Numbered from the stretch's first letter, positions 1-8,915 are shown. The stretch: 64,000 bases of DNA from CAIUPE01 sp046091665 (GCA_046091665.1 JBJTCD010000121.1:1-64000); one strand, 5' to 3'. Made by a program: numbers and translations. The notes: a model not told the origin generated them from the letters alone.

Positions 1-272
1 TCTATTAATGCGGCATAGACGCTACGGGCGATGCCAACGCCACCGGAACGAGATACGCTTTTGGCCAATTCATCAGTGAGGAGTCCGCGCCAAGCGTCGC
101 CGCCTGCACCTTGTCCACCGAGAGGGCCATCACCATTGAGCAAAGACGTCATTTGCCCAAACATCGACGCTAAAAAATTTGACTCAAAATCTTCAGCCAG
201 TGCCATGAGTTTTGGATTTTGCGTTTGTGATTTTGGCTGTGAAGATGAGGCGAGCGAGAGTGGTGACATCAT
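1..272 (-). CDS. flgJ: Rod-binding protein, FlgJ N-terminal type (partial)
   Basis: The gene runs off the left edge, so the C-terminus is missing. About 90 residues are visible, with the conserved rod-binding core (segment ALAEDFESNFLASMFGQM) and the ending region GVGIARSVYAAL. The family binds the flagellar rod in the periplasm during assembly. In alphaproteobacteria it is usually a single short domain without the muramidase half of enterobacterial FlgJ; the missing end prevents checking that here. Its ATG shares one base with the flgI stop (TGATG), so it is translated with flgI. A second in-frame ATG follows immediately at 269. Confidence 0.8.
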   Translation of the reverse strand, partial: MMSPLSLASSSQPKSQTQNPKLMALAEDFESNFLASMFGQMTSLLNGDGPLGGQGAGGDAWRGLLTDELAKSVSRSGGVGIARSVYAALI

Positions 273-1396
273 CACATCACCTCGATTTCAGCTTGCAACG
301 CACCAGCAGCTTTAATCGCTTGCAGGATCGAGATGATATCGCGCGGACCAATCCCCAGCGCATTCAACCCATCGACCAATTCTTTCAAAGTCACACTGTC
401 TTTAAGGACCGCAAGTTTGTTATTTTGCCCTTGATCGACTTGAATCGTCGTGCGCGGCACTGTGACCGTTTGCGCTTGATCACCCGAGAAGAGGCCCGGT
501 TGGCTGACAAACGGTTGCTCGGTGATCGAGATCGTCAAATTACCTTGCGCAGTCGCAACTGTTGAGACGCGCACATTTTTACCCATCACAATCACGCCGG
601 TGCGTTCATCAATCACGACACGTGCGACTTGATCGGGATCGACGCGCAATTGTTCGATCTCGGTTAAAAGCTGCACCATGTTGCCTTTGAAATTTTTCGG
701 GATCGCGAGATTGACGGTTGAAGGATCAGTCGGCTCAGCCGCATTCGCCGCCATGAATTCATTGATCGCCAAAGCAATCCGACGACCGGTTGTTAGATCA
801 GGATTACGAAGTGCAAGACGAACCGTGCGCGTATCTTTGAATTGATAATCGATTTCTTGCTCAATCAGCGCGCCATTCGAAATACGCCCCACAGTCGGCA
901 CGCCCCGCGTGAGACTGGCGGCAGCGCCTTCCGCTTGAAAGCCTGCAATGGCAACAGAACCTTGTGCGACAGCATAAATTTCACCGGTGGCGCCCATCAA
1001 CGGCGTGACAAGCAATGTGCCGCCTTGCAGACTTTTCGCATCACCGAGTGCAGACACCGTCACATCGATGCGCGACCCTTTTCGTCCGAAGGCAGGGAGA
1101 TCGGCCGTCACCATCACGGCGGCGACATTGGCGGTTCTTAAATTTGCACCGCGCGTGTTCACACCAAGCCGCTCAAGCATTGCGGTTAAACTCTGCATGG
1201 TGAAAGGCGCGTTGTTTAATGTATCGCCGGTGCCATTGAGGCCCACAACCAAGCCATAGCCGACAAGTTGGTTCTGGCGCACGCCTTCAATGGAAGCGAG
1301 ATCCTTGATGCGCGATGTTTCGCCGAGAGCGGGCGTGAGTGCGAGAAGCCCGATGACGCAGACACCCATCATCTTCCTGATAAAATTTATCTGCAC
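272..1396 (-). CDS. flgI: Flagellar basal body P-ring protein FlgI
   Basis: FlgI forms the P-ring around the flagellar rod in the peptidoglycan layer. The 374-residue product has an N-terminal secretion signal (basic RK, hydrophobic stretch, likely cleavage near residue 25 after ALG), then the family hallmarks SRIKDLASIEGVRQNQLVGY and GLVVGLNGTGD, and the C-terminal region with GPRDIISILQAIKAAGAL. Length is normal. The start is GTG at 1396, with GGAGA about seven bases upstream. The rod-binding gene overlaps its stop by one base, so the two form one transcript running left out of the window. fliX is divergent on the other side. Confidence 0.97.
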   Translation of the reverse strand: MQINFIRKMMGVCVIGLLALTPALGETSRIKDLASIEGVRQNQLVGYGLVVGLNGTGDTLNNAPFTMQSLTAMLERLGVNTRGANLRTANVAAVMVTADLPAFGRKGSRIDVTVSALGDAKSLQGGTLLVTPLMGATGEIYAVAQGSVAIAGFQAEGAAASLTRGVPTVGRISNGALIEQEIDYQFKDTRTVRLALRNPDLTTGRRIALAINEFMAANAAEPTDPSTVNLAIPKNFKGNMVQLLTEIEQLRVDPDQVARVVIDERTGVIVMGKNVRVSTVATAQGNLTISITEQPFVSQPGLFSGDQAQTVTVPRTTIQVDQGQNNKLAVLKDSVTLKELVDGLNALGIGPRDIISILQAIKAAGALQAEIEVM

Positions 1397-1575
1397 GGGT
1401 TATCTCCAGCACTCTAAGCGCATCAAAGTGATGCCTCATGTGCAAAGCGAGCCCCATGCCATCAGAGAAGCCATCATAAAGCGTTGAAAAGACACATCAA
1501 ATTTTATCAACTGCCCAAACAGTGTTTGCTGTCAGGCAAGTTTTTCAAGTCCTTTGGGCAGGTATTGCCGCAATA

Positions 1576-1591
1576 TTTAATCTTTCTTAAC
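1576..1591 (+). promoter_or_regulatory. Candidate CtrA-like binding site upstream of fliX
   Basis: The sequence contains TTTA, seven bases, then TTAAC; it can also be read as TTAA, six bases, TTAA. The CtrA consensus is TTAA-N7-TTAAC, so this is one mismatch or one base of spacing from ideal. It lies about 47 bases before the proposed fliX start, in the divergent flgI/fliX gap. CtrA controls fliX in Caulobacter. That CtrA binds here is inference. Confidence 0.4.
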
Positions 1592-1637
1592 CAAAATTTC
1601 TCAATGTAACTTTGAAATTTTGAACAAGGTTTTGATC

Positions 1638-2045
1638 TTGCGGATCAACTCATCATCGCCGGCATCGGCATCATCATCTTCGTCGCGCGCGGCGGCTACG
1701 GGGTCGTCTGAGCGATTCCATGCGATCGGCGATCCCCCCTCGCAATCAGGCTTGGCAAAGCCGCTTGCGACAATCGGTCTCAGTTCGGTTTTGACGCTCC
1801 AAGAGGAGCGTGAGTCGCCCACCGAGCGGCGTAAACGTCAGGTCAAACGCGGGCTTGGAATACTTGATGCCCTTGATGAGATTAAGCGTGACTTGGTGCT
1901 TGGACGCCGTGCGGCCTCAAGTTTTTCGCGTCTCTCTGACGCTTTAGCGCTCGCCGCCCCAAATGACGTGGATCCCGAAGCACGCGGGCTTTTGCGCGCG
2001 ATTGATGTCAGGGCGGCGGTCGAGCTTGCCAAAGCTGGCCGCTAA
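1638..2045 (+). CDS. fliX: Flagellar assembly trans-acting protein FliX
   Basis: FliX couples early basal-body assembly to later flagellar gene expression in alphaproteobacteria, working with the FlbD activator. The 135-residue product has the typical layout: start MRIN, a low-complexity Ser/Ala-rich stretch, then ERRKRQVKRGLGILDALDEI and a helical C-terminus ending RAAVELAKAGR. I chose TTG at 1638 because it gives the family's usual MRI start and has AAGG eight bases upstream; an in-frame TTG at 1620 would add six residues. It is divergent from flgI and followed by dksA. Confidence 0.85.
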   Translation: MRINSSSPASASSSSSRAAATGSSERFHAIGDPPSQSGLAKPLATIGLSSVLTLQEERESPTERRKRQVKRGLGILDALDEIKRDLVLGRRAASSFSRLSDALALAAPNDVDPEARGLLRAIDVRAAVELAKAGR

Positions 2046-2190
2046 ACTGTTCACAGGCCTGTTGCTGATTATCGTAGCCTTGCCCGCAATTTTTCGCTAA
2101 CAGACACGCCAGTTACGGGTTCGTATCACCAAGTCCGGGTGGTTAAGCTCGGAAAGGGTGGATGGGATGCCAAAGCGTCAGGGTAAAAGA

Positions 2191-2613
2191 ATGGCGACCG
2201 CAGTCACGCTCGACCACGATTATCGGCCGTCGGAAGACGAGCCCTTTATGAATGAAAGACAGCGCCAATATTTCCGTAAGAAATTATTGGTCTGGAAAGA
2301 TGAGATTTTACGCGAAGCGCGTGAGACCATCGCCAATCTGCAAAATGACAGCGAGAATCATCCCGATATTGCGGATCGTGCTTCGTCTGAAACGGATCGC
2401 TCCATTGAACTTCGTTCGCGTGATCGCCAGCGCAAATTGATTGCAAAAATCGACGCCGCGCTCGCGCGCCTTGATGATGGCACTTATGGTTATTGCGAAG
2501 AAACAGGCGAACCGATTTCAATCAAGCGTCTCGATGCGCGGCCCATTGCTACGCTTTCGATTGAGGCGCAAGAACGCCATGAGCGCAACGAACGCGTTCA
2601 TCGCGACGATTGA
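2191..2613 (+). CDS. dksA: RNA polymerase-binding transcription factor DksA
   Basis: DksA binds in the RNA polymerase secondary channel and, with ppGpp, represses rRNA promoters and activates others. The roughly 140-residue product has the coiled-coil part with ADRASSETDRSIELRSRDRQ and the globular domain around GTYGYCEETGEPI. Only the first of the four zinc-finger cysteines remains (C, then T, S and A at the other positions), as seen in many alphaproteobacterial DksA proteins. I chose ATG at 2191 by family length, with AGGG about seven bases upstream. GTG 2158 and ATG 2167 are in-frame alternatives preceded by GGAAAGGG. The gene is convergent with ribA; rpoZ and rel lie 3 kb downstream. Confidence 0.92.
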   Translation: MATAVTLDHDYRPSEDEPFMNERQRQYFRKKLLVWKDEILREARETIANLQNDSENHPDIADRASSETDRSIELRSRDRQRKLIAKIDAALARLDDGTYGYCEETGEPISIKRLDARPIATLSIEAQERHERNERVHRDD

Positions 2614-2633
2614 ACATTTTCAGCGCGTCTAAT

Positions 2634-3719
2634 TTATTCGGATAGATGTCCGGCGCGTTCGCGCTTTGATGCGACATAGCGCAGATTTGACGGATGTTCG
2701 CGACCAAAGAGTCGACGATGACCGACAACATCGATGCCCGCGCGTTTCATCGCATCAATCTTATCAGGATTATTGGTCACAAGTGTGATTTTATTCACGC
2801 CTAATTGCTCAAGCATGGCCGCTGCAAAATCAAAATGGCGTTGATCAAGACCTAAGCCCAATTCGGCGTCGGCATCATAAGTATCAAGCCCGTCATCTTG
2901 CAGCTTGTAAGCGCGGATTTTATTCGCAAGTCCCGCGCCACGGCCTTCTTGATCAAGATAGAGAAGATAACCGCCGCCTTGCGCGGCCATCATGCGGACG
3001 GATTCACGCAATTGATCGCCACAATCGCATTTGAGACTGCCGAAGAGATCACCTGTCAAACAGGCTGAATGAAGTCTCACAAGTACGGCATTTTGCGGAT
3101 CGGGAGAACCGACTTTTACTGCGACTTGATCGCGCAAACCTTCACCGCCGCGAAACACGATGAATTCACTCTCTTCAGCGCCTTCAAGCGGAACCGGCGC
3201 GCGTGACACCAAAGTGACTTTGTTTGTCGCTTGCCGACGATAATGTTCAATCGCTTCCGCTTTCACGGACAAAATCGCTTCGCCTGCTAGTATTTCGCTG
3301 TCGGCGGGTAACACGATGATCGCGGGCAGGAGCAGAGCAAGCCCTGCAAGATCAAGACCCGCGCGGTCGATGATTGTGGTGGCACCAACCGGCGCATCAA
3401 TCCGCGCATCGGGTTTGGTGGAAAGGGCTAAAATCCGTTCCGCGTCCAATCGCGGCAGCGCCAAGGCACCCGCTGTTTCGCGCTGAACACCGAGACGTGC
3501 AAAACGCTTCTCGGTCAAAACGAGATGAGCTTTTCCGGCTGAGAGCGCGGAGAGGGCCGAAAGCAGGCGGGGGTCGGGATTGTCGGCGGAAAGCACCAGA
3601 CCCGAACGATCACCATCAGTTAAAAGTACAGGTCGACCCGCGCGCAATTCCGCAATCGCGCGTTCAACCGAAAGCCGGTCGAAATTCTCAATCAAGCGGG
3701 GCGAACGGGGCTGCGGCAT
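2634..3719 (-). CDS. ribA: GTP cyclohydrolase II
   Basis: RibA opens GTP to the first riboflavin intermediate. The C-terminal half is a complete GTP cyclohydrolase II domain: the zinc ligands of CLTGDLFGSLKCDC, the substrate loop DQEGRGAGL, and the end motif VTNNPDKI. The N-terminal half (about residues 15-150) resembles a decayed RibB-like domain, as is common in Rhizobiales RibA. ATG at 3719 is preferred to the TTG at 3728. The gene precedes no other riboflavin gene here; its neighbours are dksA (convergent) and a uracil-DNA glycosylase 125 bases upstream. Confidence 0.93.
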   Translation of the reverse strand: MPQPRSPRLIENFDRLSVERAIAELRAGRPVLLTDGDRSGLVLSADNPDPRLLSALSALSAGKAHLVLTEKRFARLGVQRETAGALALPRLDAERILALSTKPDARIDAPVGATTIIDRAGLDLAGLALLLPAIIVLPADSEILAGEAILSVKAEAIEHYRRQATNKVTLVSRAPVPLEGAEESEFIVFRGGEGLRDQVAVKVGSPDPQNAVLVRLHSACLTGDLFGSLKCDCGDQLRESVRMMAAQGGGYLLYLDQEGRGAGLANKIRAYKLQDDGLDTYDADAELGLGLDQRHFDFAAAMLEQLGVNKITLVTNNPDKIDAMKRAGIDVVGHRRLFGREHPSNLRYVASKRERAGHLSE

Positions 3720-3844
3720 ATTTTTCAAAAGTATCCAAATTATAGGTCTGTTCTTAGGCGCTCACCGCGGCCCTGTCTATCGGCAGAACGGCAAAGGAGA
3801 TTGCCCAAGTGCCGAGGCGCTTTGGCATTCCTGCATATAGGACG

Positions 3845-4489
3845 TCAGAACCGCCCATCAATATGGGCGCGGACCGAAGCAAAAACCTCTTCAAACATCG
3901 CATCCGTCAAAACACCCGTGTTCGTATTATAGCGGGAGCAATGATAGCTATCGAAGAGAACGGGACCACCTAAATCATGCGTCGCTCCGTGCCCGAACGG
4001 GTGGACGGAGAGCGTTTCCCCAAAGCTTTTGATCACCGCATCATGGGCAATACGACCGAGCGCGACAATGGCCTTAAGACCCTTCGTGCCATCAATGGTT
4101 TTTTCAAGATATGGGCGGCAGGTTTTGATTTCGGCCGGGGTTGGTTTGTTCTCTGGCGGCACGCAGTGCACCGCGTTCGTGATCCGCGCCGAAATCAGCG
4201 TCAAACCATCATCGGGCCGCGCTTCATAAATGCCTTTGGCAAATCCAAATTTGATCAAAGTGCGATAGAGAAGATCGCCCGCATAATCTCCGGTGAAGGG
4301 TCGACCGGTGCGGTTGGCGCCTTTTAATCCCGGAGCAAGGCCCACAATCAGCAGCGATGCTGTCTCAGGCCCGAATGAGGAAACCGGCGCATTGTGCCAG
4401 TCGGGGAAATCTTTGCGGGCGGAGAGGCGATAATCGACCAGCCGCGGACAAAGTTTGCAATTCCGCGGCGGGTCTAGAGATAACGACAT
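3845..4489 (-). CDS. Uracil-DNA glycosylase, family 5 (UDGb) type
   Basis: This enzyme removes uracil and probably other deaminated bases from DNA to start base-excision repair. Motif A reads GLAPGLKGANRTGRPFTGD, the family-5 form, and the C-terminal motif contains HPFGHGA. Cysteines in CKLCPRL near the N-terminus, NAVHC and KTCRPYL fit the four ligands of the [4Fe-4S] cluster of this class. The 214-residue length is normal. The gene is 23 bases downstream of the NYN-domain gene on the same strand, so the two are probably cotranscribed. Family assignment is firm; exact substrate range is inference. Confidence 0.9.
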   Translation of the reverse strand: MSLSLDPPRNCKLCPRLVDYRLSARKDFPDWHNAPVSSFGPETASLLIVGLAPGLKGANRTGRPFTGDYAGDLLYRTLIKFGFAKGIYEARPDDGLTLISARITNAVHCVPPENKPTPAEIKTCRPYLEKTIDGTKGLKAIVALGRIAHDAVIKSFGETLSVHPFGHGATHDLGGPVLFDSYHCSRYNTNTGVLTDAMFEEVFASVRAHIDGRF

Positions 4490-4512
4490 GATCGGTTAGG
4501 TGCGAAGCCCAA

Positions 4513-5112
4513 TCAGACTTCGACGGGCTCGATGGTTTCAGGCGAACGGGCGGGGCGTTTTTCACGCGGCGCGCGTTCTGGCGCTTCGCGCGTGTCGCGT
4601 CCGATTTTCGGCAGAAGATTTACAATATCGATAAAATCATCAGCCTGACGGCGCAATTCATCGGCCACCATGGGCGGTTGTGAATTGATCGTTGAAACCA
4701 CAGAGACTTTCAAACCCTTGCGCTGCAGCGCTTCAACCAAGGAGCGGAAATCGCCATCGCCAGAAAAAATCACGGCATGATTGATGAAGGGCGCGAGTTC
4801 GAGCGCATCAATGGCAAGCTCGATATCCATATTGCCTTTCATTTTGCGGCGGCCGGTTGAGTCAACATATTCCTTGGCGGGCTTTGTGACGACACGGAAA
4901 CCATTGTAATCGAGCCAATCGATCAGCGGACGGATCGATGAATATTCCTGATCTTCAACAAGAGCGGTGTAATAATAAGCGCGGAGCAAATTGCCGCGAG
5001 ACTGAAATTCTTTAAGCAAGCGTCGATAATCTACATCAAAGCCCAGCGATTTTGCGGTCGCGTGGAGATTGGCGCCATCGATGAAGAGGGCGATGCGTTC
5101 ACCTGAATTCAT
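4513..5112 (-). CDS. NYN/PIN-like domain protein (LabA/DUF88 type)
   Basis: The product of about 200 residues begins with the NYN core: IALFIDGANLHATAK carries the first catalytic-type aspartate, and IELAIDALEL and VIFSGDGDFRSLVEAL supply the later acidic positions expected of a metal-dependent RNase fold. The tail is basic and low in complexity (ERAPREKRPARSPE). LabA/DUF88 proteins are assumed to act on RNA, but the substrate is unknown. ATG at 5112 was chosen because the fold starts right after it; an upstream extension to 5175 is rich in unlikely residues. It probably shares a transcript with the downstream glycosylase gene. Confidence 0.85.
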   Translation of the reverse strand: MNSGERIALFIDGANLHATAKSLGFDVDYRRLLKEFQSRGNLLRAYYYTALVEDQEYSSIRPLIDWLDYNGFRVVTKPAKEYVDSTGRRKMKGNMDIELAIDALELAPFINHAVIFSGDGDFRSLVEALQRKGLKVSVVSTINSQPPMVADELRRQADDFIDIVNLLPKIGRDTREAPERAPREKRPARSPETIEPVEV

Positions 5113-5441
5113 GGAGTCTTTTCTTTCCTTTGGCCCAGCGTCGCCAGAGCCACTGCAATAAATCAACGAATACACCAGGAACGGCTAACGAGCCGTGCGA
5201 CGAAACCTGCAATAAACTGAATAAGAAACAACTTCCTTATTGGTTGCCTTTTTAGGGATTTTCACGATCTTCCGTCAAGACATTCTCAGAAAATCCATCT
5301 TTTGTGTCCTTTTTCGGGCCGCCAAAAGTAAAATTCCCGGTATTTTGAGAAATTTGCGCCGAAAAACTTGCGTCACGCCCCCGGCCCGTGTATCAGGCCC
5401 GCTCTATTCCCTTTCCGCCCAGCGAAGGAGACTGAGCATCC
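5113..5441. other. Divergent intergenic region between NYN gene and rpoZ
   Basis: This 329-base gap separates two divergent genes and must carry both promoters. I see a plausible sigma-70-type promoter toward rpoZ (annotated separately) and GAAGGAG just before the rpoZ start. The central part is AT-rich with several A/T runs. I find no convincing gene or RNA in it. Confidence 0.6.
5368..5396 (+). promoter_or_regulatory. Candidate housekeeping promoter for rpoZ
   Basis: TTGCGT at 5368-5373 and TATCAG at 5391-5396 are separated by exactly 17 bases, about 45 bases before the rpoZ start codon. The boxes match 3/6 and 4/6 of the TTGACA/TATAAT consensus. The same TTGCG-N17-TAT pattern occurs upstream of lepB. 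This is pattern-based only. Confidence 0.4.
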
Positions 5442-5828
5442 ATGGCTCGCGTCACCGTTGAAGATTGCATCGAAAAAGTTGATAACCGCTTCGAGCTCGT
5501 GTTGCTCGCAAGCCATCGTGCCCGCATGATCTCAGCCGGCTCACCGCTGACCGTTGATCGTGATCGGGATAAAAATCCGGTCGTCGCTTTGCGCGAAATT
5601 GCCGATACGACGATTTCGCCGGAAGATCTCAAAGAAGACTTGATCCACTCGCTCCAGAAACATGTCGATGTTGACGAGCCAGAAGCGGAAGCTGTGCCGA
5701 TGATCGGTGCGGCGCCTGCTGTTAATGACGACACGAATGTCGAATTTGACCGCATGACCGAAGAAGATCTCTTGCGCGGGCTTGACGGCCTCGTGCCGCC
5801 CTCTGGCTCGGATGACGACGCCGACTGA
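5442..5828 (+). CDS. rpoZ: DNA-directed RNA polymerase subunit omega
   Basis: Omega assists assembly of the beta-prime subunit and forms part of one ppGpp site. The N-terminus MARVTVEDCIEKVDNRFELV and the following LLASHRARMISAG are typical, as is VALREIADTTISPEDL. At 128 residues with an acidic tail it is normal for alphaproteobacteria. It starts at ATG 5442 behind GAAGGAG. A strong hairpin terminator follows, so rpoZ may be transcribed mainly alone although rel lies only 173 bases further. Confidence 0.97.
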   Translation: MARVTVEDCIEKVDNRFELVLLASHRARMISAGSPLTVDRDRDKNPVVALREIADTTISPEDLKEDLIHSLQKHVDVDEPEAEAVPMIGAAPAVNDDTNVEFDRMTEEDLLRGLDGLVPPSGSDDDAD

Positions 5829-5853
5829 TCGCGAATACTGATTAACGAGTTTA

Positions 5854-5881
5854 AAAAAGCCCGGCGAGAGCTGGGCTTTTT
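5854..5881 (+). terminator. Rho-independent terminator after rpoZ
   Basis: A 12-bp stem (AAAAAGCCCGGC with GCTGGGCTTTTT, one G-T pair) closes a GAGA tetraloop and ends in a run of T, 25 bases after the rpoZ stop. Confidence 0.85.
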
Positions 5882-6001
5882 CGTATCATGTTAACGGTGT
5901 TGCGCGCGCTCTCTTGCGAAACGGGTTCGAAATCGTGTAGTTTTGTGAGGTTGCTGGCGAAAGCCCAGAAATTTGTCTCACAAGGAGCCGTTGCCCGCGC
6001 C

Positions 6002-8224
6002 ATGATGCGCCAATATGAGCTGGTCGAGAAGGTCAAAGCCTATAATCCGCAGACGGATGAGGCGCTGCTCAATCGCGCCTATGTCTATGCGATGCGCGCG
6101 CATGGCAATCAGAAGCGGGCATCGGGCGCACCCTATATTTCGCATCCGCTCGAAGTTGCGGCCATTCTCACAGATTTGAAGCTTGATGATGCGACCATCG
6201 TTGCGGCATTGCTTCATGATACGATTGAAGACACGGAAACAACACGCGAAGAAATCGATAAACTCTTCGGACCGCAGATTGGTCAAATCGTAGAGGGTCT
6301 GACAAAGATCCAAAAGCTTGATCTTGTTTCCAAGAAAGCCGCGCAAGCCGAAAATCTCCGTAAGCTTCTTTTGGCAATCGCTGATGATGTACGTGTGCTT
6401 TTGATCAAGCTTGCGGATCGGCTGCATAACATGCGCACGCTTCATCACATGGCAGAGGCCAAACGTGCGCGCATTGCAGAAGAGACGCTTGATATTTATG
6501 CTCCGTTTGCAGGCCGTATGGGGATGCAGGACTTACGCGAAGAATTAGAAGATCTCGCTTTTCGCCATTTTTCGCCGGACGCCTATCAGGCCATCATTCA
6601 TCGTCTCGACGAATTGAGTGAAAAAAGCGAACCAGTGATTGAGCGTATTGAAAAAGAGCTCACACAAAAATTATCAGCCTCCGGCATTCATGCGAGTGTC
6701 AAAGGGCGAATGAAACGTGCCTATTCGATATGGAAGAAGATGGAGCGCAAATCAATTTCATTCGAACAGCTCTCTGATATTTTTGGGTTCCGTGTGGTTG
6801 TTGAGCGGCTCGAAGATTGTTACGCGACCTTGGGCATTGTTCATACGACTTGGCAGGTTGTGCCGGGGCGTTTCAAAGATTATATTTCAACGCCAAAACA
6901 AAATGATTATCGCTCGATTCACACAACCGTTGTGGGTCCGGGCAAACAACGTGTTGAACTCCAGATCCGCACGGAAGACATGGATCGCATCGCGGAATAT
7001 GGCATCGCCGCTCACGCGATCTATAAGGATGGGCGAGCACTGCCTTCGTCATCGCGTGAGGCGGGTGAAAGCAATGTCTATGCGTGGTTGCGCCGCACGC
7101 TTGAAACTTTATCCGAGGGCGACAGCGCCGAAGAATTTCTTGAACACACAAAACTCGAATTGTTTCACGACCAGGTTTTTTGTTTCACGCCAAAGGGGCA
7201 ATTAATTGCCTTGCCGCAAAACGCCACGCCGATTGATTTTGCCTACGCGGTTCATACCAATATTGGTGACACCGCAGTGGGCGCCAAAGTGAATGGTGTG
7301 CTCGTGCCTCTCGTTTCAACTTTGCGCAATGGTGATGAAGTTGAGATTGTGCGCGCAGAAGGACAAACGCCCCCTTCGGCCTGGGAAGAAATTGTGGTGA
7401 CCGGTAAAGCACGCGCGGCGATCAGGCGCGCGACTCGTGCGGCGGTCAGAAAACAATATGCAGGGCTTGGACAAAAAATTATCGAACGCGCGTTTGAACG
7501 CATCGGTAAAGAATATACGGATCAGCGTTTAAAAGCGGTGTTGCCGCGTTTGGCACGCGCGTCGCTCGAAGATGTGCTCGCCGCCGTCGGCCGGGGCGAA
7601 ATGTATTCGGGCGATGTCGTCAAAGCTGTCTATCCCGATTATCGCGAAGAACAATCCGCAGGGGCCGGAGCCAATCTCGCTGAAGGCGGGTGGTTTGGCA
7701 TGAAAGGCGGCCAGGGGCTTGTGTTCAAAGTGCCCGGTTCAAGCGAAGGGGACGGTGGGGGAGATATGTCGCGCGCCATTCCCATTCGCGGCATAGGCGG
7801 TGATCTCCCGGTTCAATTCGCGCCCAATGGCGGGGCGGTGCCCGGTGACCGGATCATCGGCATTCTGACCCCCGGTGTCGGGATTACGATTTACCCGATC
7901 CAGTCGCCCGCTCTGACGGCGTTCGATGATGAGCCGGAGCGCTGGCTCGATGTGCGATGGGATATTGACGAGCGCCATCCGCAGCGTTTTCCGGCGCAAC
8001 TGATCATCACCGTGATCAATGAACCGGGCGCGCTGGCGCAGGTCGCGAGCGTGATTGGCGAAAATGACGGGAATATCGACTCCATGTCGATCGCAGGGAA
8101 AACGGCCGATTATCGCGATATGGTGATCAATCTCGAAGTCTGGGATCTTAAACATCTCAATTCGATCATCAGCCAATTGAAGACCAAATCCGTGATCAGC
8201 GCGGTCGAGCGGGTGAATGGCTGA
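6002..8224 (+). CDS. rel: Bifunctional (p)ppGpp synthetase/hydrolase (Rel/SpoT type)
   Basis: This enzyme makes and degrades the alarmone (p)ppGpp. Counting from ATG 6002 (740 residues), the hydrolase domain has an intact HD at 72-73 in LLHDTIEDT and ISHPL at 46-50. The synthetase domain has RFKD at 290-293, the charged motif of bifunctional enzymes rather than the EFDD type of RelA-only enzymes. TGS (about 385-450) and ACT (about 660-740) domains follow. I chose 6002 because Rhizobiales homologues begin MMRQYELVE; the open frame extends back to 5888, but that part starts inside the rpoZ terminator area. The ribosome site AAGGAG is rather far (14 bases) from this start. rpoZ is just upstream. 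Confidence 0.95.
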   Translation: MMRQYELVEKVKAYNPQTDEALLNRAYVYAMRAHGNQKRASGAPYISHPLEVAAILTDLKLDDATIVAALLHDTIEDTETTREEIDKLFGPQIGQIVEGLTKIQKLDLVSKKAAQAENLRKLLLAIADDVRVLLIKLADRLHNMRTLHHMAEAKRARIAEETLDIYAPFAGRMGMQDLREELEDLAFRHFSPDAYQAIIHRLDELSEKSEPVIERIEKELTQKLSASGIHASVKGRMKRAYSIWKKMERKSISFEQLSDIFGFRVVVERLEDCYATLGIVHTTWQVVPGRFKDYISTPKQNDYRSIHTTVVGPGKQRVELQIRTEDMDRIAEYGIAAHAIYKDGRALPSSSREAGESNVYAWLRRTLETLSEGDSAEEFLEHTKLELFHDQVFCFTPKGQLIALPQNATPIDFAYAVHTNIGDTAVGAKVNGVLVPLVSTLRNGDEVEIVRAEGQTPPSAWEEIVVTGKARAAIRRATRAAVRKQYAGLGQKIIERAFERIGKEYTDQRLKAVLPRLARASLEDVLAAVGRGEMYSGDVVKAVYPDYREEQSAGAGANLAEGGWFGMKGGQGLVFKVPGSSEGDGGGDMSRAIPIRGIGGDLPVQFAPNGGAVPGDRIIGILTPGVGITIYPIQSPALTAFDDEPERWLDVRWDIDERHPQRFPAQLIITVINEPGALAQVASVIGENDGNIDSMSIAGKTADYRDMVINLEVWDLKHLNSIISQLKTKSVISAVERVNG

Positions 8225-8323
8225 CATGATGCCGAAGCGGGGATAAGGCGCCTGCAGGGGGCTCGAAAGCGCCTCAAATCATGCTAGAGAGCGGTCCGTC
8301 GCGCGACTAAGGAGTTGACCGCT

Positions 8324-8908
8324 ATGACCGAAGACGAGGTTCTTGCCGAATTCAGGGCGGCGGGCGCTCTGCTTGAAGGCCATTTCATTCTGTCTTCTGG
8401 TTTGAGAAGTCCCGTCTTTTTGCAAAAGATGTTTGTGTTTCAAGATCCAAAACGGACGGAGCATCTCTGCCGTGCCTTGGCGAAAAAAGCAGAAGCACGT
8501 TTTGGCAAAATCGATGTTGTCGTCTCGCCTGCGGTAGGCGGCATTGTGCCGGGTTATGAAACAGCGCGGCATCTCAATGCGAAGGCGATTTTTGTTGAAC
8601 GTGAAGAAGGCCGGTTTCAATTGCGGCGCGGATTTACAATTCCTGAAGATGCAAAAGTGTTGATTGTCGAAGATATCATGACAACGGGTCTGTCATCACG
8701 CGAATGTATTGAATCGATCTCAAGCCTCACGAAAAATTTGGTTGGCGAAGCTTGTTTGATTGACCGCTCTGGCGGTAAGGCTGAATTGGGCATTCCCTAT
8801 GTAGCGCTCGCGACACTCGATATTCCCACTTACCCCGCAGACCAACTTCCGCCTGAATTGGCGTCCATTCCCCCGATCAAGCCCGGCAGCCGGGCGTTGA
8901 AAGCATAA
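8324..8908 (+). CDS. pyrE: Orotate phosphoribosyltransferase
   Basis: PyrE joins orotate to PRPP to form orotidine 5'-phosphate in pyrimidine synthesis. The PRPP-binding motif appears as VLIVEDIMTTGLSS, and the flexible loop as AKAIFVEREEGRFQLRRGF. The N-terminal LLEGHFILSSGLRS is typical of the roughly 195-residue alphaproteobacterial form. ATG 8324 is preferred over TTG 8315; AAGGAG lies about ten bases before it. The gene follows rel by about 100 bases and precedes pdxJ by seven. Confidence 0.96.
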   Translation: MTEDEVLAEFRAAGALLEGHFILSSGLRSPVFLQKMFVFQDPKRTEHLCRALAKKAEARFGKIDVVVSPAVGGIVPGYETARHLNAKAIFVEREEGRFQLRRGFTIPEDAKVLIVEDIMTTGLSSRECIESISSLTKNLVGEACLIDRSGGKAELGIPYVALATLDIPTYPADQLPPELASIPPIKPGSRALKA

Positions 8909-8915
8909 AGCGATT

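Noticed and set aside
2085..2166. GC-rich stretch before dksA that looks loosely like an rRNA fragment
   Set aside because: No paired helices of 5S or tRNA could be built; treated as an ordinary leader.
5888..6001. N-terminal extension of rel by 38 residues
   Set aside because: It would begin next to the rpoZ terminator and adds sequence not found in homologues, which start MMRQYE.
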